Below are positions 27,973 to 34,561 of a DNA stretch of 34,561 nucleotides, piece after piece. The position numbers and the translations under genes were made by a program. The notes under the pieces were generated by a model, which was not told the DNA's origin, did no database searches, and saw only the letters and a list, made by a program, of their open reading frames with translations. The DNA comes from Hyphomicrobiales bacterium (lineage in GTDB: Bacteria; Pseudomonadota; Alphaproteobacteria; Rhizobiales; Rhizobiaceae): positions 1 to 34,561 of the forward strand of contig UCJA01000032.1 of NCBI GenBank assembly GCA_900472675.1, given 5' to 3'. Position 1 is the first letter of the stretch. Each line of letters opens with the position of its first letter.

Positions 27973-28089
27973 TCAGTTCGGGCGGTTGCGCAGCGCTTCG
28001 GCTTCCGCGTAGAACTTCTTTTCCCATTCCTTGTGGTTGTCGAGCTCTTCACGGATGAACGGCGTGAAGATCGCCATGTGCATCAGGAT
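27973..28089 (-). pseudogene. 3' remnant of the LpxO-like hydroxylase gene
   Basis: This 117-bp stretch is about 96% identical to 30274-30390, the 3' end of the complete hydroxylase gene in the same orientation, including the stop codon. It encodes the last 38 residues or so (LMHMAIFTPFIREELDNHKE, then EWEKKF...RNRPN), with one replacement, Glu for Gly. Beyond 28089 the similarity stops, so no start or catalytic part remains. It is a partial duplicate or a relic of a second gene copy. Confidence 0.85.
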
Positions 28090-28122
28090 GGGTCCGGCGT
28101 TTCACGACTCTCGCGGGCCTGA

Positions 28123-29085
28123 TCAGCCGAGCGCCCGCACGTCCCGAACTCCGCGGCCCAGCCTGCGGCGCAACAGGTTGCGCAGCGTCGCGCCATCGGC
28201 ATACCCAACCATGCCAGCGATCTCATCAGGGCTTTTGTTGCTGGTTTTCAGCAGATGCACAGCGCGCTCGACGCGCAGATCCTGAAAATAGGAAAGCGGT
28301 GTCTTGCCAAGTACCTGCTGCAGACGGCGTGCCAGCGTGCGTTTGCTGGCGCCAACGGCATCGACCGCCTCGTCGAGCGAGAAGCCTTCAGACAGCCGAC
28401 CCCTCGCCCAGCGCTCAAACTTCTCGACTATAGGATCGGCATGGGCGAGATGATCTGCAATAACATAGGCCGACTGCGCCGGCCGGTTATCGACGATGAG
28501 GTACCGTGCCACGAGGTTTGCCAGTTCCGGGCTTGCCTGGCGCACCAGCCAGAGCGCCATGTCCACATGGCCAAGGGCAGCGCCGGCCGTGACCAGCGCA
28601 CCGGACTTCACCACCATCCGCCCATCCTCCAGCCGAACCGACGGATAACGCTGGCGAAAAAGAGGCGCAAGCCACCACGTGGTCGTTGCCCTTTCCCGAT
28701 CGAGCAGACCGGATTCGGCAAGCACGAAAGTTCCGATACAGGCGGCAGCAAGATTTAAGCCACCGGCCCTTGCCTCCCGCAGTGCGGCTGCCGCATCCTG
28801 GACATCCGGTCGCGCCAACGCCGGAACGAGCAGGTCCGGCATCTTGTAGCCGATCGCCGGAACCACAAGCCAGCTCCCTCCCGCTGGAGCCGGCATGGCC
28901 GAGATCGGAACGCCGAGGCCTTGCGCCGTTCGAACCTCGCGTCGCATGCCTACGATGGAGACCTCGAAAGGCGGCACGTCGAGCGCGAGCATCAGGGCGA
29001 GTTCATTGGCGGTGTTGAGCACATCGAGGATTGACGAGAGTCCTGTATCGAAGACGCCATCAAGGGCCAGCACCTGCACCTTCAT
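28123..29085 (-). CDS. GlxA-type AraC-family regulator (DJ-1/PfpI plus HTH)
   Basis: This 320-residue regulator has an N-terminal DJ-1/PfpI-like (class I glutamine amidotransferase-like) domain of about 170 residues, beginning MKVQVLALDGVFDTGLSSIL and including AACIGTFVLAESGLL. The C-terminal AraC HTH (about 215-315) carries TLARRLQQVLGKTPLSYFQDLRVERA. GlxA/FtrA-like proteins usually control an adjacent catabolic or transport gene; here the divergent LysE-type exporter at 29488 is the natural target (inference). ATG 29085 has AGGGA upstream. A 14-bp perfect palindrome lies 21 bp upstream of it. Confidence 0.88.
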   Translation of the reverse strand: MKVQVLALDGVFDTGLSSILDVLNTANELALMLALDVPPFEVSIVGMRREVRTAQGLGVPISAMPAPAGGSWLVVPAIGYKMPDLLVPALARPDVQDAAAALREARAGGLNLAAACIGTFVLAESGLLDRERATTTWWLAPLFRQRYPSVRLEDGRMVVKSGALVTAGAALGHVDMALWLVRQASPELANLVARYLIVDNRPAQSAYVIADHLAHADPIVEKFERWARGRLSEGFSLDEAVDAVGASKRTLARRLQQVLGKTPLSYFQDLRVERAVHLLKTSNKSPDEIAGMVGYADGATLRNLLRRRLGRGVRDVRALG

Positions 29086-29105
29086 GGCAATATCCCTATC
29101 AAGAA

Positions 29106-29119
29106 TGTCAATATTGACA
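29106..29119. promoter_or_regulatory. Perfect palindrome upstream of the GlxA-type gene
   Basis: TGTCAATATTGACA is a 14-bp perfect palindrome, 21 bp before the regulator's ATG. Its size and AT-rich centre suit a dimeric DNA-binding protein. It may be an operator for this regulator or for another one; AraC proteins more often use direct repeats, so another binder is possible. Confidence 0.45.
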
Positions 29120-29463
29120 ATAGCAGAGCCTAGCAACCTTCGCCATGATCAGGACCTGACACCAGGAGTGCGCATGGCGATGAGGTAAAGTCTATTGGCG
29201 AACAACCATTGCGAAGGTGTGGCTTTTCCATTCGAGGACCAATCGACAGCACACTGTAGCAGCGCCCGTTGAGGTCATCACAGGAAAGCCACCGTGAAGA
29301 CGATTAGCCGATACAGCCTATCTCATCCATCCGCAAACAACGTCGCATCGGCTGCCATTGCCCGCCCGTCTCGCGCCACGCGCATTCCTTGGATGTGAAT
29401 TGGTTCTGCTTCGCGCTCTTGTTTCCTGTTGCGACCCAATCTTGAACGCCGCCGGGAGAAAGT
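29120..29463. other. Intergenic region between the GlxA-type and LysE-type genes
   Basis: About 340 bp with no convincing gene. Open frames here look like antisense shadows. An AGGAG followed by ATGGCGATGAGGTAA near 29164-29188 could only make four residues. The divergent promoters of both neighbours should lie here, but I cannot place -35/-10 pairs with confidence. Confidence 0.5.
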
Positions 29464-29478
29464 CTCCCCGCAGGGGAG
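29464..29478 (+). promoter_or_regulatory. Hairpin covering the LysE gene ribosome binding site
   Basis: CTCCCC-GCA-GGGGAG forms a perfect 6-bp stem with a 3-base loop. Its right arm is the likely ribosome binding site (GGGGAG), 9 bp before ATG 29488. When folded it would mask the site, so translation may depend on unfolding or on a binding factor (inference). Confidence 0.45.
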
Positions 29479-29487
29479 TGCTATGTC

Positions 29488-30084
29488 ATGCCATACGAGA
29501 CTGTTTTTGCCGTAGCGCTTTTTGCCTTCGTTGGCTCGGTGTCGCCCGGACCAAGCAATTTCATGCTCCTTGCCTCGGGCACCACTTTCGGCCTCTGGCG
29601 CACGGTGCCGCAGATCCTCGGCATTACCACCGGTTTTTCCACGGTGCTTGTGGCTGTCGGTTTCGGGCTCGGCGCCCTGATAACCGCCTGGCCGCCGATC
29701 GGTCTGGCGCTGAAGATTGCAGGCGGCGCCTATCTCCTCTATCTCGCCTGGCGGATCGGCACGTCCCGGACGATCTCGGACGGCCATACAGACGCTGGGC
29801 GACCGCTGACTTTATTGGAATCAGCTGCATTCCAATGGGTTAATCCGAAGGCTTGGATTGCGGCGATGACTGCCATGGCGGCCTATGCAAAGGCGGACAA
29901 TCCCTTTACGTCCACCTTGCTGATCACAGTCGTGATCGCCATTGTCAACCTGCCGAGCGTCGCGGTCTGGGCAGGCTTCGGGGTGGTCCTTCGCCAGTTC
30001 CTCACACAGCCGTCACGATTGAAATGGTTCAATATCGCCATGGCGTTGCTGCTCATTGCGACCCTCTGGCCACTTCTGCGATAA
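29488..30084 (+). CDS. LysE/RhtB-family amino-acid exporter
   Basis: This 198-residue inner-membrane protein has about six hydrophobic segments. Its N-terminal FVGSVSPGPSNFMLLASGTTFG is the diagnostic LysE/RhtB motif, and FQWVNPKAWIAAMTA marks the second conserved stretch. The family exports amino acids such as lysine, threonine or homoserine lactone; the substrate is not assigned here. ATG 29488 has GGGGAG upstream. The divergent GlxA-type gene is the likely regulator. Confidence 0.9.
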   Translation: MPYETVFAVALFAFVGSVSPGPSNFMLLASGTTFGLWRTVPQILGITTGFSTVLVAVGFGLGALITAWPPIGLALKIAGGAYLLYLAWRIGTSRTISDGHTDAGRPLTLLESAAFQWVNPKAWIAAMTAMAAYAKADNPFTSTLLITVVIAIVNLPSVAVWAGFGVVLRQFLTQPSRLKWFNIAMALLLIATLWPLLR

Positions 30085-30161
30085 CATTAGATCCAGATCG
30101 CACTCTCGCCCTCTCGGGAGCGATGGCGTAGGACCATAACCGGCACCGCGCCGAGATCAAA

Positions 30162-30195
30162 AGCAACGGTGGTCATTCTGCTGACAACCGTTGCT
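30162..30195 (-). terminator. Strong hairpin terminator after the hydroxylase gene
   Basis: AGCAACGGT (30162-30170) pairs with ACCGTTGCT (30187-30195), and after one mismatch GTCA/TGAC extends the stem around a 6-base loop. On the minus strand the stem runs into TTTTGATC, which gives a U tract. It lies 78 bp after the hydroxylase stop and also between the two convergent genes, so it may serve both. Confidence 0.7.
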
Positions 30196-30273
30196 CCTAA
30201 CTGCCAGGATCGCTACGCTTTTTCAATCCGCCTGTCTGCCGCGTATTGACCGCAAATAAATCGCTCCGGTTCG

Positions 30274-30390
30274 TCAGTTCGGGCGGTTGCGCAGCGCTTC
30301 GGCTTCCGCGTAGAACTTCTTTTCCCATTCCTTGTGGTTGTCGAGACCTTCGCGGATGAACGGCGTGAAGATTGCCATGTGCATCAGCAT
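30274..30390. repeat. Direct repeat copy 2 (matches 27973-28089)
   Basis: This is the intact copy of a 117-bp direct repeat, forming the 3' end of the hydroxylase gene. The first 72 bp are identical in both copies and five bases differ in the rest. The two copies are 2.3 kb apart and enclose the GlxA-type and LysE-type genes. Confidence 0.85.
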
Positions 30391-31029
30391 CCAGTTGAGC
30401 AGCTGGGCCGGGAAGTTCAGCGGCTTGACGAAATCAACGAACAACACGACGCGGGTCTTGTCCGTGTGGTTCCAGGCCTCGTGTTCATAGGCGTCGTCGA
30501 AGATCAGGACCTTGCCCTCTTCCCAGTGGCAGACCTGGTCCTTGACGCGGATGGCGAGGTTGTCGCCGACGTTTTCCGGCACGATCAGCCCGAGATGCAG
30601 CCGCAGCACGCCGTTATAGGGCCCACGGTGGGCCGGCAGGTGCTTGCCGGGCTCGAAGATCGAAAACATCACGGTGGTAAGACCGGGGATCTTCTGCATC
30701 GCCTTCCAGGTATCCGGGCAGGCCTTGATGTTCTGCTCCGACTTCACCCCGAAGCCCAGCAGGAAGAAGGTCTTCCAGCCATTGTCGGTGGAGATCGTCT
30801 TCACGTCGGTCGAGATATCCTGAAATGTCGGCAACTCGTCTTTGCGCACGAGAATGCGGTCGAGCTCCGCGCGAATGGCCGGTGCTGCCTTCTCCACCTC
30901 TGCCGCCCAGGGGAAGGTGGCATTGTTGTAGACCGGCGGGTTGCCGAGCTTGGCATGCTTGTAGTTGAGCCGTTCGGCCAGGGCGACGATGCCCATGAAA
31001 AAGCGGGTAACGCGGCTCGCGCGTTCCAT
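30274..31029 (-). CDS. Aspartyl/asparaginyl beta-hydroxylase family (LpxO-like)
   Basis: This 251-residue non-heme Fe(II)/2-oxoglutarate dioxygenase has the family core KHLPAHRGPYNGVLRLHLGL (H134 and H145 as likely metal ligands), followed by FDDAYEHEAWN (H183) and the 2-oxoglutarate arginine region TRVVLFVDF (R193). LpxO homologues hydroxylate lipid A acyl chains; others act on aspartyl residues. Residues 9-20 and 215-235 are hydrophobic and fit membrane association as in LpxO. ATG 31029 is the assigned start, without a strong ribosome binding site; the frame stays open to TTG 31110. Substrate not assigned. Confidence 0.85.
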   Translation of the reverse strand: MERASRVTRFFMGIVALAERLNYKHAKLGNPPVYNNATFPWAAEVEKAAPAIRAELDRILVRKDELPTFQDISTDVKTISTDNGWKTFFLLGFGVKSEQNIKACPDTWKAMQKIPGLTTVMFSIFEPGKHLPAHRGPYNGVLRLHLGLIVPENVGDNLAIRVKDQVCHWEEGKVLIFDDAYEHEAWNHTDKTRVVLFVDFVKPLNFPAQLLNWMLMHMAIFTPFIREGLDNHKEWEKKFYAEAEALRNRPN

Positions 31030-31402
31030 CGGCGCTATGCCGGTCGTGCCGAAAGTCTGTTCAGTCTGCTGTACGGGAGAAGGTGACGGTTCCAAGACAA
31101 TGCCTGACAAGATTGGTTGATCTGTTGCGGACGAGGGCGTCGCTAGACGCGACCTGGCCGGCTTGCTCTTTCATCGCGCACCGACCTTGAGCATGCAAGC
31201 GACTTTGTCATGGAGCGCGCACGATGCGACAAATATGTGACTGGGCGGCTCCAGTTCACCCGGATGGGCGGCAAGCGGTGCTTTGGCGCGGAATTTTGGG
31301 GGTCTGAGTGTGTGTGGACTGGCTGTGCGCTTGCAAAACCAAACGCAGCAGCTGAAACTGCACAAACTCAAGTCTTTCCCAAATAGGTGCTAGTTTTTAG
31401 GC
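31030..31402. other. Intergenic region before the permease-kinase gene
   Basis: About 370 bp with no recognisable gene between the divergent hydroxylase and histidine kinase genes. It is lower in GC near 31320-31400. A GCAG...CTGC inverted repeat near 31345-31362 might be a binding site. Promoters of both genes should lie here, but I cannot place them reliably. Confidence 0.5.
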
Positions 31403-34400
31403 ATGGCCGCACGGCAACGCATCATTCCCATCCGCCGGGAGTACAACCGCTGGGTCGCGAACCAGACCCTGGAGGACTATGCGCTTCGCTTCACGGCCAA
31501 GAGCGCCCGCCGGTTTTCCTCCAGCCGTATCTCGCAGACGGCGATCGGCGCCATCTCCTTCCTGGCGCTGGAAGCGATCGGCGGAGCCATCACCCTCTCC
31601 TATGGCACCACAAACGCGGTCTTTGCCATCATCGCGGCGGCCATCGCCATGCTCGTCATCGGCCTGCCCATCAGCCGCTACGCCATCCGCCACGGCGTCG
31701 ACATCGACCTTCTGACGCGTGGCGCGAGCTTCGGCTACATCGGCTCCACCGTCACCTCGCTCATCTATGCGAGCTTCACCTTCATGCTCTTTGCCATCGA
31801 GGCCTCGATCATGACCGGCGCGCTGGAACTCGCCTTCGGCGTGCCGCCGGCCGTCGGCTATGTCATCAGCGCCGCGGTCGTCATTCCGCTGGTGATTTAT
31901 GGCGTGCAGCTGATCTCGCGCTTCCAGCTTATCACCCAGCCGTTCTGGATCGTGCTCAACGTCCTGCCGTTCATCTTCATCGCCTTTTCCGACTGGGAAA
32001 AATTCGACCTCTGGCGAGCCTTTGCCGGCGTCAACCACTCCAATGCGCAGGTCGGCGGCGTCGCCCCCTTCAACCTTTTGGAATTCGGTGCCGCCTCTGC
32101 CGTCATCCTGGCACTGATGCCGCAGATCGGCGAGCAGGTGGACTTCCTCCGCTTCCTGCCGGCAGAAGGCGTGCGCCACTGGCGGCATCGGCTGATGGTC
32201 TTTCTCGCCGGCCCCGGCTGGGTCATCGTCGGCGTCCCCAAGCTCCTGGCCGGTTCTTTCCTCGCCGTGCTGACGCTTTCGACCGCCGTGCCGGTGCGGG
32301 AAGCCGCCGACCCCGCCCATATGTATCTGACCGCCTTCGGCTACATGATCCCCAACGACCGGGCCGCCCTGCTGCTGATGGTCGCCTTCGTCGTCGTCTC
32401 GCAGCTCAAGATCAACGTCATGAATGCCTATGCCGGGTCGCTCGCCTGGTCGAACTTCTTCTCGCGGCTCACCCACAGCCATCCGGGCCGCGTCGTCTGG
32501 CTGGTCTTCAACGTGGTCATCGCGCTTCTCCTGATGGAGCTTGGCATCTACCGCCTGCTGGAAGCGACGCTCGGCATCTTCTCCATCATCGCCATGGCCT
32601 GGCTCTGCACAATCTCGGCCGATCTCTTCATCAACAAGCCGCTCGGCCTCTCGCCGGAGGGCATCGAGTTCAAGCGCGCCCACCTCTACGACATCAACCC
32701 GGTCGGCCTCGGCGCCCTGTTCGGCTCGGCTGGCCTGGCGCTCATTGCCCATTTCGGCCTGTTTGGGCCGGTCATGGGCTCGCTCGCCACCTATGTCACG
32801 CTGACGGCCTTCCTGATTTCGCCGGCGATCGCCGCCGCAACGCGCGGCAAGTTCTATCTCGCCCGCAAGCCGCGCCACAGCTGGAAGAGCCTCGGCTCGA
32901 TCAACTGCTCCATCTGCGAGCACCCGTTCGAACATGAAGACATGGCATGGTGCCCCGCCTATGCGGCACCGATCTGCTCGCTCTGCTGCTCGCTCGACAG
33001 TCGCTGCCACGACATGTGCAAGCCGCACGCGCGGCTGAACAGCCAGATCGGCTATGTTGCGGCAGCCATCCTGCCGCAAAGCGTGCTGGAGCGCCTGACC
33101 AGCCGACTTGGCCGTTACGGCACGACCGCCGTGCTTGCCATCTCCGCTATCGGCGCCATCCTGGCCATGATCGCCTACCAGGTGGGCCAGGCAGCTCCCG
33201 CCAACGCGGAGGTCATCTACCGGACCGTGCTGATCGTCTTCTTCGCCTTTGCGATCCTGGCCGGCATCGTCTCCTGGTTCTACGTGCTGGCGCATGACAG
33301 CCGCATGGTCGCCGAAGAGGAATCCTCCCGGCAGAACACCCTGCTGCTGAAGGAGATTTCGGCCCACAAGAAGACGGACACCGCCCTGCAGCAAGCCAAA
33401 GAAACCGCCGAGGCTGCAAACCGCGCCAAGAGCCGTTATGTGGTGGGCCTCAGCCACGAATTGCGCACGCCGCTCAACGCCGTACTGGGCTATGCCCAGA
33501 TCCTCGAGCGCGACGAGACCATCCCCGCCCCCCGCCAGTCGGCGATCAAGGTCATCCGCCGCTCCGCCGATCACCTCTCCGGCCTGATCGACGGGCTGCT
33601 GGATATCTCCAAGATCGAGGCCGGCCGGCTGCAGGTCTATTCCAACGAGATCAACATCCAGGATTTCCTCGATCAGATCGTCGAGATTTTCAGCCTCCAG
33701 GCGCAGGCCAAGGGGCTGGTCTTCGAGCACGGCCGCGCACCCGTCCTGCCCCAATATGTCCGGACCGACGAAAAGCGGCTGCGGCAGATCCTCGTCAACC
33801 TCCTCTCCAATGCCACCAAGTTCACTGACGAGGGAACGGTCCGTTTCGATGTCAGCTACCGCAGCCAGGTGGCCACCTTCACCGTGGCCGACACCGGCTG
33901 CGGCATCGCGGAAAAGGATCTCGGGCGCATCTACGAGCCTTTCCAGCGCGGCGAGGCCGACAGTATCCAGCCGAAGCCCGGCCTCGGGCTCGGCCTGACG
34001 ATCACCCAGCTGCTCACCAATACGCTGGGCGGCGAAATCAGCGTGACCAGCACCAAGGGCGAAGGCTCGATCTTCAAGGTGCGGCTCATGCTGTCGGCGG
34101 TTGAGCGGCCCAACACAGCACCTGCAGCCGAGCGCAAGATCGTATCGTACACGGGCGCCCGGCGCACCATCGTCGTGGTAGACGACAATGTCGACCACCG
34201 CGACCTGATGCGCGAAATCCTCTCACCGATGGATTTCGTGGTGCTGACCGCAAGCAGCGGCCCCGACTGCATCACGCTGATTGAAGGGGTAAAGCCGGAT
34301 CTCTTCCTCGTCGACATCTCCATGCCTGGCATGAACGGCTGGCAACTGGTGACGCGCCTGCGCGAGCTCGGCCAGATGGCCCCCATCATCATGCTCTCGG

Positions 34401-34561
34401 CCAATATCGGCGATGGCGGCGCGGCGAGCTTTGGAGACGAGGGTCACAATGACACCATCCCGAAGCCGGTCGAATTCCGCCGGCTGGCCGATAAGCTGGC
34501 AGCGCACCTCGGTCTGGTCTGGGTTTACGAGGGTGAAGCTCCCCTTCCCCCAACGCCGCCC
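31403..34561 (+). CDS. Hybrid histidine kinase with N-terminal NCS1 permease domain (3' end outside window)
   Basis: The frame is open from ATG 31403 to the window end (1053 residues, no stop). Order: an NCS1 nucleobase/cation symporter-like domain of about 12 membrane segments (about 45-480); an eight-cysteine cluster (C502, C505, C517, C525, C528, C529, C535, C539) with nearby H507, H511 and H542; two more membrane segments (about 574-595, 604-625); a coiled coil (about 630-680); a HisKA domain with H685 in GLSHELRTPLNAVLGYAQIL; a HATPase with LVNLLSNATKF, DTGCGIAEKDL and GLGLGLTI; and a receiver with phosphoacceptor D971 in LVDISMPGMNGW and the PKP lysine. It resembles the SLC5-fused kinase CbrA in principle but uses a different transporter family. 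It may sense a purine, pyrimidine, hydantoin or related ligand (inference). Confidence 0.9.
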   Translation, partial: MAARQRIIPIRREYNRWVANQTLEDYALRFTAKSARRFSSSRISQTAIGAISFLALEAIGGAITLSYGTTNAVFAIIAAAIAMLVIGLPISRYAIRHGVDIDLLTRGASFGYIGSTVTSLIYASFTFMLFAIEASIMTGALELAFGVPPAVGYVISAAVVIPLVIYGVQLISRFQLITQPFWIVLNVLPFIFIAFSDWEKFDLWRAFAGVNHSNAQVGGVAPFNLLEFGAASAVILALMPQIGEQVDFLRFLPAEGVRHWRHRLMVFLAGPGWVIVGVPKLLAGSFLAVLTLSTAVPVREAADPAHMYLTAFGYMIPNDRAALLLMVAFVVVSQLKINVMNAYAGSLAWSNFFSRLTHSHPGRVVWLVFNVVIALLLMELGIYRLLEATLGIFSIIAMAWLCTISADLFINKPLGLSPEGIEFKRAHLYDINPVGLGALFGSAGLALIAHFGLFGPVMGSLATYVTLTAFLISPAIAAATRGKFYLARKPRHSWKSLGSINCSICEHPFEHEDMAWCPAYAAPICSLCCSLDSRCHDMCKPHARLNSQIGYVAAAILPQSVLERLTSRLGRYGTTAVLAISAIGAILAMIAYQVGQAAPANAEVIYRTVLIVFFAFAILAGIVSWFYVLAHDSRMVAEEESSRQNTLLLKEISAHKKTDTALQQAKETAEAANRAKSRYVVGLSHELRTPLNAVLGYAQILERDETIPAPRQSAIKVIRRSADHLSGLIDGLLDISKIEAGRLQVYSNEINIQDFLDQIVEIFSLQAQAKGLVFEHGRAPVLPQYVRTDEKRLRQILVNLLSNATKFTDEGTVRFDVSYRSQVATFTVADTGCGIAEKDLGRIYEPFQRGEADSIQPKPGLGLGLTITQLLTNTLGGEISVTSTKGEGSIFKVRLMLSAVERPNTAPAAERKIVSYTGARRTIVVVDDNVDHRDLMREILSPMDFVVLTASSGPDCITLIEGVKPDLFLVDISMPGMNGWQLVTRLRELGQMAPIIMLSANIGDGGAASFGDEGHNDTIPKPVEFRRLADKLAAHLGLVWVYEGEAPLPPTPP

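Noticed and set aside
29164..29188. Ribosome binding site plus ATG opening a tiny frame divergent to the regulator
   Set aside because: It stops after four codons; it could be the relic of a lost gene but nothing beyond the start supports that.
31397..34198. A 933-codon open frame on the minus strand
   Set aside because: It lies entirely antisense to the histidine kinase gene and its protein is a composition-driven shadow rich in D, G, E, A and R with no recognisable domain.

Overview
The window looks like chromosomal DNA of a Rhizobiaceae-type alphaproteobacterium (Rhizobium, Agrobacterium or Sinorhizobium relatives). The grounds are high GC, a rhizobial-style urease cluster with small unrelated genes between the ure genes, an adjacent urtABCDE urea importer, and GC-rich palindromic intergenic repeats. 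The species cannot be fixed from the sequence alone.

Layout, left to right. (1) 1-620: two inverted-repeat elements and a truncated DUF559 endonuclease-like remnant. (2) 626-4004 (+): a small DMT-like membrane protein, two ABC permeases and an NMT1/ThiY-type binding protein. The matching ATPase is not in the window. (3) 4268-8841 (+): a membrane fusion protein and RND efflux pump without an outer-membrane channel gene. (4) 8917-9693 (+): a DNR/NnrR-like Crp/Fnr regulator with a good FNR/DNR-type box placed for autoregulation. (5) 23775 down to 9706 (-): a nearly continuous urea block, urtABCDE, a PHB-depolymerase-like esterase, then ureD-ureA-DUF1272-ureB-DUF1311-ureC-(broken coiled-coil gene)-DUF2459-ureE-ureF-ureG. 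Two elaborate palindromic elements lie inside the urt part. (6) 25688-23994 (-): mqo with a predicted Tat signal, preceded by a 47-residue membrane protein. (7) 26250-27911 (+): a trehalose-synthase-like GH13 enzyme. (8) 27973-31029: a GlxA-type regulator and a LysE-type exporter lying between a full-length LpxO-like hydroxylase gene and a 117-bp copy of that gene's 3' end. (9) 31403 to the window end (+): a hybrid histidine kinase whose input module is an NCS1 nucleobase-permease domain followed by an eight-cysteine cluster.

How the genes fit together. UrtABCDE imports urea, UreABC hydrolyses it to ammonia and CO2, and UreDEFG load nickel into the apoenzyme. The left-hand ABC system probably brings in a pyrimidine-like or other small nitrogenous compound (inference from the binding-protein family). 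The permease-kinase at the right end could sense a nucleobase, hydantoin or allantoin-like ligand, which would link its output to nitrogen salvage (inference).

The most unusual items are the NCS1-Cys8-kinase-receiver protein, the pair of structurally matching palindromic elements at two urt gene junctions, the self-consistent Crp/Fnr box and promoter, the partial hydroxylase duplication, and a frameshifted coiled-coil gene inside the urease operon.
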